Notes: generated from the sequence alone by a model not told the origin. 64,000 nucleotides of DNA from Lachnospiraceae bacterium (GCA_910575155.1 CAJTDX010000018.1:1-64000), one strand, 5' to 3'. Counted from the stretch's first letter, positions 1 through 11,314 are shown. Numbers and translations are program-made.

Positions 1-8
1 ATGGATAA

Positions 9-491
9 TTGTTACTGGAGATTTCAATTATACCACAGACCAGTGAGGAGTTGTTTTATTTTGTAACAAAAAGAATCCCGTATTTATGTGGGTTCTGGCG
101 TTTCGCAAACGCCTATGGGCAAATAACCGTGAAAGGAACTGGGATAGCAAGCATAACCATCAAAGCCGGGAGGAAGGCCGTATCGGTGCTTGTTAAGGTA
201 AGTCCCAAGGAGGCGTCTTTAAAATCTCTGAGAGCGTCAAACGGCAGGAGGCTAACCGTGAAGTGGGCAAAGGATAAGATGGCAACGGGGTATCAGTTGC
301 AGGTGAGCACGGCTAAGAATTTTAAAAAGAATCTAAAAAAGAAAAATTTGTCAGGGACTTCTTACACTTTCACGAAGTTGAAAACAGGGAAAAAGTATTA
401 TGTAAGAATACGAAGTTATAAGAAATGTGGCATGGAAACATTGTACGGAACATGGAGCAAGGTAAAACAGAGCAACAAAATAAAGAATTAA
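9..491 (+). CDS. C-terminal fragment of a surface protein with a fibronectin type III-like domain
   Basis: ORF contains VTVKWAKDKMATGYQLQVSTAKNF...YTFTKLKTGKKYYVRIRSYKK, typical FN3 pattern; no signal peptide, probably a 5'-truncated remnant. Confidence 0.5.
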   Translation: MLLEISIIPQTSEELFYFVTKRIPYLCGFWRFANAYGQITVKGTGIASITIKAGRKAVSVLVKVSPKEASLKSLRASNGRRLTVKWAKDKMATGYQLQVSTAKNFKKNLKKKNLSGTSYTFTKLKTGKKYYVRIRSYKKCGMETLYGTWSKVKQSNKIKN

Positions 492-834
492 ACCTAGATG
501 ATGAAAGGGATATCTGTTGTGTGGGTATTTCTGGATGTTGGGATTTTAAAAACTGCCATTCAGTTTATATGCTGGATGACTGCTTTTCGTAAATGGTAGA
601 TTTGTTACTCATACAGTGAGGAAAAATAAATATTTGCGCAACGGAAATGGAAGAATTTTTAAGGTAATGTAAATTGAGGATGTAAAAAATCTTGGTTCTT
701 TGTCAAGTTAGTTGAATTATCCATCTTTCTATGTCATAATTCTGTCTTTGACAGTTAGTAGATTAAACAATCGCTGTATTCCTTGTATTTTCTGGGCTAC
801 AGCGATTATTGTCGTTGTTATGAATTATAGTAAT

Positions 835-2562
835 TTATTCTTTCCCTTTACTTTTTTTCTGAATGGTTCTCATGCTGCTTTTGGTTATGAATTGATAATC
901 CGTTCGGAAACCACAGACTTCATGGAGCGCATCCGTGATAAGCTCCCGCCTGTATAGTGGGATAAATCCCTGTTCCTGTATTTCGGCGAAATTTATTGCT
1001 TTTAGCGTATCTAATACTTCTTTGCAGGTATACTTATAATCCAGTTTTTTCTCAAGAAAACGGTAGAGTGTTAATGCGAGAAAACAAATCAGAAAATGTG
1101 CTTTGATCCGGTTTTCATCCTGTAAATAAACCGGCCTTGCACAAAAATCTGTTTTCATGATCCGGAAACATTCCTCGATCTGCCATCTGCCCTCACTTAC
1201 TTTTAGGATATCACTGACCTCATCATCCAAAAGGTCTGTGCATACTGCATAGAGTCCGTCGTACCCAGCTTCGTCAGAAATCTTCTTTTCATCCAGATAA
1301 TGTTGGATATCAGCCGCTTCCCCTTCTTCTGTAACTGCTGTTTTTCCAATAAAACGGGCCGGGTCATTGGGATTTTTCCGGTTTTTTTTGGACTTCCCTG
1401 AATCCAGCATCTTCTGTGCCCTCTCTACCTGTTTGTCACGGATCGATTTCTGATAAAGGGCATATTTAGGGGAATACGTAATGATCAGGCGCTGATGCAG
1501 TTTCTTTGTGGTATAGGGTTCGTCTTTGTAATAAAGCCCTTTGTCATCCGCAGAAAGCTTTGTGATATCGACAGGGGTATCATCAGATATTCTTTTAAAG
1601 CCCTGCGGATTTAAAGCCCATTCTTTTTCTTCTTTCTTCAGCTTTTTGATGGACTGCGTTACGATATAAGCTCGTTCTCCCATGTGATTGTATTCCCTGA
1701 TGGATTCAGAACCCAGTCCGGCATCACTGCAATAAATGAATTTCTGGCATCCGAAATCCCCAAGGACTTTCTTTTCTAATGGCTTTAGGGATGTCTGTTC
1801 ATTTGCATTTCCCGGAAAGAGTGAGAAAGCAAGGGGGATTCCATCCCCGTCCATAAACAGCCCCATTTGAATGATAGGGTTTGGTCTGTGTTCTTTACTT
1901 TTTCCGTATTTTTTGGCGCCCTCTTCCTGTTCAATTTCGAAGTAATAATTCGAGCAGTCATAATAAAGGATCTTGTCATTTCTCTTTCCAAGATAATAGC
2001 TGTTTTTATAGACTTCTGCCTGGATGAGGTCACATTCAGCGCCAAGGACATCCAATGCCCGGTACACATCATGGAGTTCGTAAGAAGGTTTCTCTAAAAA
2101 CGCAGATGCTGCCTTGTAAGAAGAACGCTTGCTGCAAGGCTCCAAAATCCTTGTGTAGATCAAGTCAGACAGGATTGCGTTGATATCATACTTGAAATGA
2201 TATTTCTGTTTTAACTTCCGGCAGATCTTATTCATTTGCAGCTGATAATAAACGGATTGGAGAAAAAGATAGCCGCCGCGGAAGAAGGCCTGTTTCCCAT
2301 AATCTAATTGCTTGTCAGCGTGGAATGGGATCAATACTGTTTTTGCTTGTTTTTCCTTTTTATATTTTTCAGTTTCTATTTTCGCTTCATTTCTTGCCCA
2401 TGCAACAACATCATCTCTTGTAGGGCCATGCTCGGGAAGAAGTTGTTCTAAAGTTCCCAGCTTGCGGACAATTGTAGAAGTAGTGCTTCCATTTGCTTTT
2501 ACATAAGATTTGCAGATATAAAAAGACTCTGTATTTTTAGATTTTGTTATGTGAAGATTCAT
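835..2562 (-). CDS. IS1634-family (IS4-superfamily DDE) transposase, copy 1
   Basis: 575 aa; ITKSKNTESFYICKSYV...VRKLGTLEQLL N-terminus, DDE-type core (YYDCSNYYFE, YCSDAGLGS, EGRWQIEECFRIMKTDF). Confidence 0.85.
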   Translation of the reverse strand: MNLHITKSKNTESFYICKSYVKANGSTTSTIVRKLGTLEQLLPEHGPTRDDVVAWARNEAKIETEKYKKEKQAKTVLIPFHADKQLDYGKQAFFRGGYLFLQSVYYQLQMNKICRKLKQKYHFKYDINAILSDLIYTRILEPCSKRSSYKAASAFLEKPSYELHDVYRALDVLGAECDLIQAEVYKNSYYLGKRNDKILYYDCSNYYFEIEQEEGAKKYGKSKEHRPNPIIQMGLFMDGDGIPLAFSLFPGNANEQTSLKPLEKKVLGDFGCQKFIYCSDAGLGSESIREYNHMGERAYIVTQSIKKLKKEEKEWALNPQGFKRISDDTPVDITKLSADDKGLYYKDEPYTTKKLHQRLIITYSPKYALYQKSIRDKQVERAQKMLDSGKSKKNRKNPNDPARFIGKTAVTEEGEAADIQHYLDEKKISDEAGYDGLYAVCTDLLDDEVSDILKVSEGRWQIEECFRIMKTDFCARPVYLQDENRIKAHFLICFLALTLYRFLEKKLDYKYTCKEVLDTLKAINFAEIQEQGFIPLYRRELITDALHEVCGFRTDYQFITKSSMRTIQKKSKGKE

Positions 2563-2760
2563 GTATCATCCCTCCTTCTGTTATTATACCATACAATAAC
2601 ATAAAATAACATATATAAAAACAAATAAACTGACACAAAAAAAGCAGGTTTTGTGCTACCTGCGAGTACTTTTTGGATTATTCAATTGTCAAACTCCCGC
2701 GGAAACTCAAGTCTTTTTAAAAAACGTTTTACTTCTTTCATAACGACAACGATTTCATCA

Positions 2761-2886
2761 TCATGATTCCCAGCGGCTTTTTCCATCTGCTTCTTCACTT
2801 TCATATCCGCAATCAGCTGTTACACTTTGATAACAGAAGCCTGAGTTCTCTTTCATTGTCTTTAAAAAGGAAGCAATATCCAGACA
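2761..2886 (-). pseudogene. IS1182-like transposase remnant
   Basis: Minus-strand translation DIASFLKTMKENSGFCYQSVTADCGYESEEADGK resembles the ADxGYESEEN motif of IS1182 transposases; flanking sequence degraded. Confidence 0.4.
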
Positions 2887-3170
2887 TCATTCCGGTCCTA
2901 AAAAATATCTGTTGCGTATTATGGTAATTTTATTATACAAAAAAGACCTGATTGTACAAAGGCTGTATTGAAAGTCATAAGATTTGATGGTATAATATCG
3001 AAAGAATTACACAGCCCGAGGGGTATCAGAGGCTATACCATATTGCAAATCAATAATGGAATACTGAAAATATATGGATCCAGTGCAAAATATTATACTG
3101 TTAGATAACGAAAACAATAGAAGCGTGACAATAAAAGTGAGACAATGAACAGCAAGGAGAAGCAAAATAC

Positions 3171-3845
3171 ATGGAAAGTTATAAGAAAGAATTTATTGAA
3201 TTTATGGTGGACTGCCAGGTACTGAAATTTGGCGAGTTTGTATTGAAAAGCGGAAGGAAATCTCCCTTTTTCATGAACGCAGGAGCGTATGTGACAGGCG
3301 CGCAGCTCACAAAACTGGGAGAATATTATGCCAGAGCGATTCATGAGCATTATGGAGACGATTTTGACGTACTCTTTGGCCCGGCGTACAAGGGTATTCC
3401 TCTGAGCGTCGCCGCCGTCATGGCGTACAGCAGACTGTATGGAAAAGAGATCCGTTACTGCTCCAACCGCAAGGAGATCAAAGACCACGGCGATGCGGGC
3501 ATTCTTCTGGGAAGCAGGGTCAAAGACGGCGATAAAGTGGTAATCATTGAAGACGTGACCACTTCCGGAAAATCAATGGAAGAGACAGTGCCCATCATCC
3601 GCGCCCAGGCAGATATTGAGATTAAGGGACTGATGGTATCTTTAAACCGTATGGAGCGGGGCAAGGGAGAACAGAGCGCATTAGAAGAGATCAAAGAATT
3701 ATACGGGTTCGACGCCAACGCCATTGTGACGATGGCGGACGTGACAGAATATTTGTATAATAAGCCATATAAAGGAAATATATATATTAATGATGAGATG
3801 AAAGCAGCAATTGACCGTTACTACGAAGCGTATGGGGCAAAATAG
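3171..3845 (+). CDS. pyrE: orotate phosphoribosyltransferase
   Basis: 224 aa with PRPP-binding motif VVIIEDVTTSGKS and FGPAYKGIPLS. Confidence 0.95.
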   Translation: MESYKKEFIEFMVDCQVLKFGEFVLKSGRKSPFFMNAGAYVTGAQLTKLGEYYARAIHEHYGDDFDVLFGPAYKGIPLSVAAVMAYSRLYGKEIRYCSNRKEIKDHGDAGILLGSRVKDGDKVVIIEDVTTSGKSMEETVPIIRAQADIEIKGLMVSLNRMERGKGEQSALEEIKELYGFDANAIVTMADVTEYLYNKPYKGNIYINDEMKAAIDRYYEAYGAK

Positions 3846-3854
3846 GAGATCGTT

Positions 3855-4007
3855 ATGAATGAGAAAACATATAAGACTATGACGGCGGCGGGCGCCGGAA
3901 ATATTGCCATTGGCATTGTTATGCTGGCGGCGGGCATTACATGCGGGATACTTGCAATTATTATTGGTGCAAAAATGTTGAAAAGAAAATCAGATATTAT
4001 TTTTTAA
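3855..4007 (+). CDS. small hydrophobic protein (50 aa)
   Basis: ATG 10 bp after the pyrE stop with upstream AGGAG; MNEKTYKTMTAAGAGNIAIGIVMLAAGITCGILAIIIGAKMLKRKSDIIF, one predicted TM segment; not in the supplied ORF list. Confidence 0.5.
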   Translation: MNEKTYKTMTAAGAGNIAIGIVMLAAGITCGILAIIIGAKMLKRKSDIIF

Positions 4008-4018
4008 GGGTTGGAAAA

Positions 4019-4498
4019 TTGAAAAAAGATTACACAAAAATACTCCGGATATGCAGTAAGCTCATGTTCGGAGTCTATATTATTTGTCTGACGTATTTTC
4101 TGTTCTTTGCAGAAAGCACCGGACGTACCTTTGAGAGCAGATCTTACCACTATAATCTGGAATTGTTTAAGGAAATCGGGCGTTTTATCAAATACCGCCA
4201 TGTTCTGGGAACCAAAGCGGTATTATTAAATCTAGTGGGAAATATTGTGGCCTTTTTCCCCTTTGGATTTTTTCTGCCCATCCTGCACAGGAAATGCAGA
4301 TCTTTTTTTTACACGGTATTCTTTAGTTTTGAATTCAGTCTGATGGTAGAGACAATCCAGTTGGTATCTAAGGTAGGAAGCTTTGATGTGGACGACCTTC
4401 TTTTAAATACCCTTGGAGGAGCTTTGGGATGTCTGATTTTTTACTGGATGAACCGAATGAGGAGAACATATGAGAAGAAAGAAAAAGAACGTTTATAA
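4019..4498 (+). CDS. VanZ-like membrane protein
   Basis: LVGNIVAFFPFGFFLPIL...ETIQLVSKVGSFDVDDLLLNTLGGALG is the VanZ-like pattern; TTG at 4019 preferred because the 3941 start overlaps the small ORF. Confidence 0.8.
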   Translation: MKKDYTKILRICSKLMFGVYIICLTYFLFFAESTGRTFESRSYHYNLELFKEIGRFIKYRHVLGTKAVLLNLVGNIVAFFPFGFFLPILHRKCRSFFYTVFFSFEFSLMVETIQLVSKVGSFDVDDLLLNTLGGALGCLIFYWMNRMRRTYEKKEKERL

Positions 4499-4793
4499 GT
4501 TTGCGCATAAAAAACATTCCACAAAGGGCAAAGTTTCTCTGGGACTTGCGGTTTTATCCCTTTTGTCTGGAATTGCAATGATTGTGTATTCTATAGAGAG
4601 CAACGGACAGGCGAACGTCTATGTGGGCAGCGGCGGTCTGCTGGCGCTGATTCTTACGGCGGTGTCCTTTCTTTTGGGACTCTCCAGCCTGAAGGGAGAA
4701 GATTATAAACTGTTTTCCATACTGGGCAGCGTCAGTTCGGGACTGATGCTTGCAGGCTGGGTGTCAGTTTATGTATTAGGATTTTATATTTAA
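4470..4793 (+). CDS. DUF6142-like small membrane protein
   Basis: 107 aa, KFAHKKHSTKGKVSLGLAVLSLL N-terminus and three hydrophobic segments; overlaps VanZ-like 3' end. Confidence 0.6.
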   Translation: MRRKKKNVYKFAHKKHSTKGKVSLGLAVLSLLSGIAMIVYSIESNGQANVYVGSGGLLALILTAVSFLLGLSSLKGEDYKLFSILGSVSSGLMLAGWVSVYVLGFYI

Positions 4794-4812
4794 AAGAAAA
4801 TGAGGTTACAGG

Positions 4813-6885
4813 ATGTCTTATCAGGAATTTTGGAAGCCGTACCGCGAGGAGACGGAGGAACGTTTTTCGCTGGTCGTAAAGCGGCTTGAACAGATGGAAA
4901 CGGAAGAAACCGCAGCATATCCTTATCGGACGTATTTCAGACATGCAGCGTCCTTTTTGAGAAAGCTTTGCAGTCTGGAGGAACAGAGTTATCAGGGAGA
5001 TCTGCAGCATAAGAGCCTGGAGGAACTGCAGCGGCTAAACAGAGAACTGTATGAAGAAATTCTGCCGGAGCATTATGCAGACAGCTTTGCAAATCCGTCT
5101 TTTGCGGCGGCGCAGTTAGGAGAAGATTACGGCAGGCTTTTGGGAATGCTCTATGCGGATCTTCGTTCCCTGATTCCTTACGCTTTTGAGGGAAGAATTT
5201 ATGAATTAACCATTTTTGGAGAGCTTTTGATAGAGATTTACAACTGCTTTGAACAGGAAAAAGAGCCGCAGACAGAAGAAATCCGCCGCATTATTTACTG
5301 GTTTTATCACGACTATGGAGAGATTTTTACAGAAATCAGCGTCTTGTCTCAGAGCAGTCCGGAGATGGATTTTTATGTGAGAATTATCATGGACAGCGAT
5401 TTGTCCGACCTGCGCTATCTTTATCGCTATGGTTTTTATATTTCCGAAAATGAGCGAAAAATTGCAGAATTTTTAAACCAGATGCCAGAACGGGAAATTC
5501 AGGCGATGGCGGACACGTATACGGAAGGGTACCGCATTGGATTTGAAGTGACCGGCAAAGATTTATCGAAAAAGAAATACGTGGATCTGCGCTATCCGGT
5601 GGGATTTGAGCGGATGATGCGCGCTGCGGTAAAGAATTTTCAGAAGATGGGACTGCAGCCTGTGGTGTCAAGAAATGGTGAAATCTCATTTTCCGGAAGG
5701 GGAAATGGGAATCGCTCAGTGGAGAGTGTTTCTCCCAACCGCCAGTATGAATATGACCACAAATCTGACCGGGCGGCATATCTGGACAAGGCTTTGGTGG
5801 AACGCAGGCTGGAGGCGCTGCGGACAGCTTATGAAAACTGCAAAGAGAGGGCGGCGTGGTATGCAGGACCTGCCGTGGTGGAAACTTTTGGACAGGAAGG
5901 GTTTGAACCAAAGAACTGCCCCTTTGCTTACCAGTTTCATGAGAAACAGCAGAAATTAAATGTTTATTGGGCAAATCAGTCTATGCAGATTACCAACAAT
6001 TATATCAGAGGCGAAGAACGCAGCTTTACGATTATTGCTTATCCGATACCGGAGATCGGCGCGCAGTTTGAGGAAATTTTTGCAAAGACGGTAGAGGTCA
6101 ATACCCTGGATTACAGACAGTATCAGCAGATGCAGCAGAACATAATTGATATCCTGGATCAGGGAGAATCTGTGCATGTTACCGGAAAAGGAAAAAATAC
6201 CACGGACTTGAGGATCGCGTTCTGCCAGTTGCAGAATCCTGAGAAAGAAACGATTTTTGAAAACTGCGTGGCAGACGTCAATATTCCCGTAGGAGAAGTT
6301 TTTACCTCTCCGGCGCTCAAAGGAACCAACGGCCATCTTCATGTGACAGAAGTATATCTGAACGGACTTAAGTATCTTGATTTGGAACTGGATTTTAAAG
6401 ACGGCATGATAAGCGCTTATTCCTGTAAGAATTTTGAAACGGAAGAAGAAAACCAGGCGTTTGTCAGAGAAAATATCCTCAGGCATCATGATACGCTCCC
6501 TATGGGAGAATTTGCGATCGGAACCAACACCACGGCATACAGAATGGGGCTTGATTACGGGATTCAGAGCAAACTGCCAATTTTGATTGCAGAGAAGACA
6601 GGTCCGCATTTTGCAGTGGGAGATACCTGTTATAGCAGGGCGGAAGATACGCCCGTGTTCAATCCGGACGGCAAAGAGATTGTGGCGAGGGAAAATGAGA
6701 TTTCAAGGCTTCGCAAAGAAGACAGCCAGAACGCGTATTTTAATTGTCATACGGATATTACCATTCCCTATGATGAACTGGATGCGATAACCGTATTGCG
6801 AAAGGATGGGAGCAGCGTGGATGTGATCCGCGACGGAAAATTTGCAGTACCGGGAACAGAAGCGTTAAACCAGCCCTTGCTGTAA
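4813..6885 (+). CDS. M29-family (aminopeptidase T-like) metallopeptidase
   Basis: C-terminal MGEFAIGTNTTAYRMGLDYGIQSKLPILIAEKTGPHFAVGD is a M29 signature. Confidence 0.8.
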   Translation: MSYQEFWKPYREETEERFSLVVKRLEQMETEETAAYPYRTYFRHAASFLRKLCSLEEQSYQGDLQHKSLEELQRLNRELYEEILPEHYADSFANPSFAAAQLGEDYGRLLGMLYADLRSLIPYAFEGRIYELTIFGELLIEIYNCFEQEKEPQTEEIRRIIYWFYHDYGEIFTEISVLSQSSPEMDFYVRIIMDSDLSDLRYLYRYGFYISENERKIAEFLNQMPEREIQAMADTYTEGYRIGFEVTGKDLSKKKYVDLRYPVGFERMMRAAVKNFQKMGLQPVVSRNGEISFSGRGNGNRSVESVSPNRQYEYDHKSDRAAYLDKALVERRLEALRTAYENCKERAAWYAGPAVVETFGQEGFEPKNCPFAYQFHEKQQKLNVYWANQSMQITNNYIRGEERSFTIIAYPIPEIGAQFEEIFAKTVEVNTLDYRQYQQMQQNIIDILDQGESVHVTGKGKNTTDLRIAFCQLQNPEKETIFENCVADVNIPVGEVFTSPALKGTNGHLHVTEVYLNGLKYLDLELDFKDGMISAYSCKNFETEEENQAFVRENILRHHDTLPMGEFAIGTNTTAYRMGLDYGIQSKLPILIAEKTGPHFAVGDTCYSRAEDTPVFNPDGKEIVARENEISRLRKEDSQNAYFNCHTDITIPYDELDAITVLRKDGSSVDVIRDGKFAVPGTEALNQPLL

Positions 6886-6975
6886 ATGGAAAATGTCTTT
6901 GAATTTCGCTTATATTATGCTAAAATGTGTGCAGAAACATTAAGACATTAAGATAAGAGAAAAGGAGATTTTATA

Positions 6976-7476
6976 ATGGCAAAAATAGGAATAGTTATGG
7001 GCAGCGATTCAGATATGCCTGTGATGGCAAAAGCGGCGGATCTTCTGGAGGAATTGGGCATTGAATATGAAATGACCATTATTTCTGCCCACAGGGAGCC
7101 GGATGTATTTTTTGAATATGCAAAATCAGCAGAGCAAAAGGGATTTAAGGTGATTATTGCAGGCGCAGGTATGGCGGCGCATCTGCCGGGAATGTGCGCG
7201 GCAATTTTCCCCATGCCGGTAATCGGTATTCCTATGCATACAACTTCACTGGGAGGAAGAGATTCTTTGTATTCTATTGTGCAGATGCCTTCCGGGATTC
7301 CCGTTGCCACAGTGGCAATCAACGGAGGCGCCAACGCAGCCCTTCTGGCGGCGAAAATCCTTGCCACAAGCGATGAAAAACTTCTTGAGAAGTTAAAAGA
7401 TTATTCCACAAAATTAAAAGAACAGGTGCAGGCTAAGGATGCGAAATTGCAGGAAGTGGGATATCAGAATTATTAA
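6976..7476 (+). CDS. purE: 5-(carboxyamino)imidazole ribonucleotide mutase
   Basis: IGIVMGSDSDMPVM...SAHREPDVFFEYA...GAGMAAHLPG motifs. Confidence 0.96.
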   Translation: MAKIGIVMGSDSDMPVMAKAADLLEELGIEYEMTIISAHREPDVFFEYAKSAEQKGFKVIIAGAGMAAHLPGMCAAIFPMPVIGIPMHTTSLGGRDSLYSIVQMPSGIPVATVAINGGANAALLAAKILATSDEKLLEKLKDYSTKLKEQVQAKDAKLQEVGYQNY

Positions 7477-7521
7477 TGATTGTCTGCTACAGGATGTTCA
7501 GATAAATTTAGGAGGATTACA

Positions 7522-8547
7522 ATGGATTACAAGAATGCAGGTGTTGATATTGAAGCGGGCTATAAATCAGTGGAGCTGATGAAAAAGCATGTGCAGCAGA
7601 CCATGAGGCCGGAGGTACTTACCAATCTGGGAGGATTTTCCGGCGCCTTTTCTATGGAAAAATTTAAAAACATGGAGAAGCCGGTTCTGGTGTCCGGAAC
7701 GGACGGCGTGGGGACGAAACTAAAGCTTGCCTTTTTACTGGATAAGCATAACACAATCGGTATTGACTGTGTGGCAATGTGCGTCAACGATATTGCCTGT
7801 GCGGGCGGGGAACCGCTGTTTTTCCTGGATTATATTGCCTGCGGCAAGAATTATCCGGAGAAGATTGCAGAGATTGTAAGCGGTGTGGCAGAGGGATGTA
7901 TGCAGAGCAGCGCCGCGCTGATTGGCGGGGAAACGGCGGAGATGCCGGGCTTTTATCCCGAAGACGAGTACGACCTTGCCGGGTTTGCGGTAGGCGTGGT
8001 GGATGAGAAGGATATTATCACTGGCGCAGATTTAAAGGGAGGAGACGTGCTGATTGGCATAGCAAGTTCCGGTGTGCATTCCAATGGATTTTCTCTGGTG
8101 CGCAAGATATTTAAAATGGATAAAGAAACCTTGCATACATACCATGAGGAACTGGGGAAGACGCTGGGCGAGGCTTTGCTGGAGCCAACCAGAATTTATG
8201 TGAAGGCGCTGCGTTCCATTAAGGAAGCGGGAGTGCGTATTTTGGCCTGCAGCCACATCACAGGCGGCGGCTTTTATGAAAATGTGCCAAGAATGCTGCC
8301 GGAGGGAATCCATGCAGTAATTGAGAAAAACAGTTACGAGGTTCCCGCAATTTTTAAAATGATGGCAAGAGAAGGACAAGTAGAAGAACAAATGATGTAC
8401 AATACGTATAACATGGGAATCGGCATGGCGCTGGGCGTAAATCCGGCGGACGTGGATAAGACCATGGAGGCCATCAGGGCAGCGGGTGAAACGGCTTATG
8501 TAATCGGCAGGACAGAGGATGGAGAAAAAGGAGTAACCTTATGTTAA
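7522..8547 (+). CDS. purM: phosphoribosylformylglycinamidine cyclo-ligase
   Basis: [55 protein letters not shown] upstream of ATG 7522. Confidence 0.96.
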   Translation: MDYKNAGVDIEAGYKSVELMKKHVQQTMRPEVLTNLGGFSGAFSMEKFKNMEKPVLVSGTDGVGTKLKLAFLLDKHNTIGIDCVAMCVNDIACAGGEPLFFLDYIACGKNYPEKIAEIVSGVAEGCMQSSAALIGGETAEMPGFYPEDEYDLAGFAVGVVDEKDIITGADLKGGDVLIGIASSGVHSNGFSLVRKIFKMDKETLHTYHEELGKTLGEALLEPTRIYVKALRSIKEAGVRILACSHITGGGFYENVPRMLPEGIHAVIEKNSYEVPAIFKMMAREGQVEEQMMYNTYNMGIGMALGVNPADVDKTMEAIRAAGETAYVIGRTEDGEKGVTLC

Positions 8548-9176
8548 AAATTGTTGTCTGCGTGTCTGGCGGAGGCACCAACCTGCAGGCGGTGATAGAC
8601 GCCATTGCCAGAGGAAGCATTACCAATGCCAGGATTGAGGCTGTCATCAGCAATAATCCAGGCGCCTATGCGCTGAAGCGCGCGGAGGAGCATGGCATTG
8701 CGAATGTCTGCATTTCTCCAAAGCAGTTTGAAACCCGCGGACTTTTTAATCAGGCGTTTTTGGAAAAAGTCAGCAGTTATCAGCCGGATTTGATTGTACT
8801 TGCCGGATTCCTGGTAGTAATACCGGAAATTATGATCAGAGAATACCAGAACCGCATTATCAATATTCATCCGTCGCTGATTCCATCGTTTTGCGGAACG
8901 GGGTATTACGGCCTGAAGGTGCATGAGGGCGTGTTAAAACGGGGCGTGAAAGTGACGGGCGCGACCGTTCATTTTGTGGATGAAGGTACCGATACCGGCC
9001 CGATTATTCTGCAAAAGCCAGTACTGGTGGAAGAAGGAGACACACCGGAGTTATTGCAGAGGCGCGTGATGGAACAGGCGGAATGGAGCATCCTTCCCCA
9101 GGCCATTGATCTCATTGCCAACGGGAAAGTCACTGTGACGGAGGGAAGAACGGTCATTGACTGGAAAAAAGCATAA
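8541..9176 (+). CDS. purN: phosphoribosylglycinamide formyltransferase
   Basis: [49 protein letters not shown]. Confidence 0.96.
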   Translation: MLKIVVCVSGGGTNLQAVIDAIARGSITNARIEAVISNNPGAYALKRAEEHGIANVCISPKQFETRGLFNQAFLEKVSSYQPDLIVLAGFLVVIPEIMIREYQNRIINIHPSLIPSFCGTGYYGLKVHEGVLKRGVKVTGATVHFVDEGTDTGPIILQKPVLVEEGDTPELLQRRVMEQAEWSILPQAIDLIANGKVTVTEGRTVIDWKKA

Positions 9177-9241
9177 AAGCAGTTTTCAACATACTTACGA
9201 ACTGCGTGTTTGCGGGGAAATACATAGATGTGGAGGATAAT

Positions 9242-10513
9242 ATGAAGGTATTGATTGTAGGAAGCGGAGGACGCGAACATGCCATTGCCATGAGCGCGGC
9301 TAAAAGCCCCAAAGTAGATAAAATATATTGTGCGCCCGGGAATGCCGGAATCGGGCAGATTGCGGAATGCGTACCCATTGGCGCGATGGAATTTGACAGG
9401 CTGGTATCTTTTGCAAAAGAGAAAGAAATTGATTTTACCATAATCGGTATGGACGATCCGCTGGTGGGCGGCGTGACGGACGCTTTTGAGGCGCAGGGAC
9501 TGCGCGTATTCGGGCCGCGTAAAAATGCGGCGATTCTGGAGGGAAGCAAGGCGTTTTCCAAAGACCTGATGAAAAAATACAACATTCCCACGGCAGAATA
9601 TGAAACTTTTGACGATCCGAAAAAAGCCCTGGCTTATCTGGAACATGCCAAAATGCCAATTGTTCTGAAAGCAGACGGGCTTGCCCTGGGAAAAGGAGTG
9701 CTGATCTGCAATACCTTAGAGGAGGCAAAAGCCGGGGTGAAAGAGATTATGGAGGACAAGAAATTCGGTTCCGCCGGAAATCATATGGTGGTGGAGGAAT
9801 TTATGACGGGGCGCGAAGTTTCCGTATTGTCTTTTGTGGATGGAAAAACCATCAAAATTATGTCCTCTGCGCAAGACCATAAACGCGCCAAAGACGGGGA
9901 CCAGGGCTTAAATACCGGAGGAATGGGAACCTTTTCCCCCAGTCCTTTTTATACGCCGGAAGTGGATGAATTCTGTAAGAAACAGATCTATCAGGCAACG
10001 GTGGACGCAATGGCTGCGGAGGGCCGTCCCTTTGTGGGAATTATTTTCTTTGGGCTGATGCTGACAGAAGAAGGGCCGAAGGTATTGGAGTATAACGCCA
10101 GATTCGGAGATCCGGAGGCGCAGGTAGTGCTGCCGCGTATGAAAAATGATATGATAGAGGTAATGGAGGCGTGTGTGGCGGGGAAACTGGATGAAATAGA
10201 CCTGCAGTTTGAGGAGAACGCCGCAGTCTGCGTGGTGCTGGCCTCTGACGGGTATCCGGTGTCTTATGAAAAAGGATATCCAATAAAGGGCATGGAACGG
10301 TTTGAGACAGAAGAGGGATATTATTGTTTTCATGCAGGCACCGCCTTAAAAGACGGTGAGATCGTCACAAACGGCGGGCGCGTTCTCGGCATTACGGCAA
10401 AGGGCAGGGATCTCAAAGAAGCGCGCGCCAATGCTTACAAAGCCACAGAATGGGTGGAATTTGACAACAAATATATGCGTCATGATATTGGAAAAGCAAT
10501 TGATGAAATATAA
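9242..10513 (+). CDS. purD: phosphoribosylamine--glycine ligase
   Basis: MKVLIVGSGGREHAIA, ATP-grasp core, NTGGMGTFSPSPFYT, YNARFGDPEAQVVLPR. Confidence 0.96.
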   Translation: MKVLIVGSGGREHAIAMSAAKSPKVDKIYCAPGNAGIGQIAECVPIGAMEFDRLVSFAKEKEIDFTIIGMDDPLVGGVTDAFEAQGLRVFGPRKNAAILEGSKAFSKDLMKKYNIPTAEYETFDDPKKALAYLEHAKMPIVLKADGLALGKGVLICNTLEEAKAGVKEIMEDKKFGSAGNHMVVEEFMTGREVSVLSFVDGKTIKIMSSAQDHKRAKDGDQGLNTGGMGTFSPSPFYTPEVDEFCKKQIYQATVDAMAAEGRPFVGIIFFGLMLTEEGPKVLEYNARFGDPEAQVVLPRMKNDMIEVMEACVAGKLDEIDLQFEENAAVCVVLASDGYPVSYEKGYPIKGMERFETEEGYYCFHAGTALKDGEIVTNGGRVLGITAKGRDLKEARANAYKATEWVEFDNKYMRHDIGKAIDEI

Positions 10514-10558
10514 GAGAGCTGATAGGTATGAAAGAAGAGAAAGCAGGAGAATACGAAT

Positions 10559-11314
10559 ATGATAAAATACAATAATTTATTTGACAACCAAAATATGAAA
10601 ATCATCGCGGAAAAAGGACCTGTCAAGGTGTTTGAGTACCAGCGTGACCTCAGTGTAAAACAGGACAATGCCATCGGCGCATATTATGCGGCGGAAATGA
10701 ATGTCCGCAAACGCCAGGTACTGATTGAACTGAACGGAACGCCCTGGCTGCTTCAGGCGGGCGCCATGCAGTGGATGGCAGGAGATGTGACCATGGGTTC
10801 CGGCATCAAAGGCGTGGGTGATTTCTTCGGAAAAGCCATTGCCTCCAAGGTTACAAAAGAATCCACCGTGAAGCCGGAATATAACGGGCACGGACTTCTG
10901 ATGTTAGAGCCTACCTTTAAGCATATTATTCTTGTAGATGTGTCAGAATGGGGAAGTATTGTATTGGAAGACGGTTTGTTCCTTGCCTGTGAGGGAAGCA
11001 TCAAGCAGAACGTTACTTCCCGCAGCAACTTGTCTTCGGCAGCATTGGGCGGCGAGGGATTGTTTAACCTTGCGCTGACCGGAACAGGAATCGCCGTGCT
11101 TGAGAGTCCGGTGCCTTATGACGAGCTGATTGAGTTTGAACTTGAGGACGATGTAGTGAAGATTGACGGCAATATGGCGATTGCCTGGAGCAATTCCCTG
11201 AAATTTACGGTAGAGAAATCGTCTAAGAGTCTTTTGGGTTCCGCAGTGTCCGGAGAAGGTCTGGTAAATGTATACCGCGGAACAGGAAAGATTTTGATGG
11301 CGCCTGTTTTGTAA
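10559..11314 (+). CDS. AIM24-family protein
   Basis: TPWLLQAGAMQWMAGDVTMGSGIKG...AALGGEGLFNLALTGTGIAVLESP typical of AIM24. Confidence 0.8.
   Translation: MIKYNNLFDNQNMKIIAEKGPVKVFEYQRDLSVKQDNAIGAYYAAEMNVRKRQVLIELNGTPWLLQAGAMQWMAGDVTMGSGIKGVGDFFGKAIASKVTKESTVKPEYNGHGLLMLEPTFKHIILVDVSEWGSIVLEDGLFLACEGSIKQNVTSRSNLSSAALGGEGLFNLALTGTGIAVLESPVPYDELIEFELEDDVVKIDGNMAIAWSNSLKFTVEKSSKSLLGSAVSGEGLVNVYRGTGKILMAPVL

Noticed and set aside
4470-4793. VanZ-like and small membrane genes near pyrE considered part of the vanG resistance cluster
   Set aside because: They are about 16 kb away, separated by the pur block and an IS, and VanZ-like proteins are common outside resistance clusters.
5387-5974. 195-aa antisense ORF inside the M29 peptidase gene
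   Set aside because: Low-complexity product with no recognisable family; overlaps a well-supported gene on the other strand.
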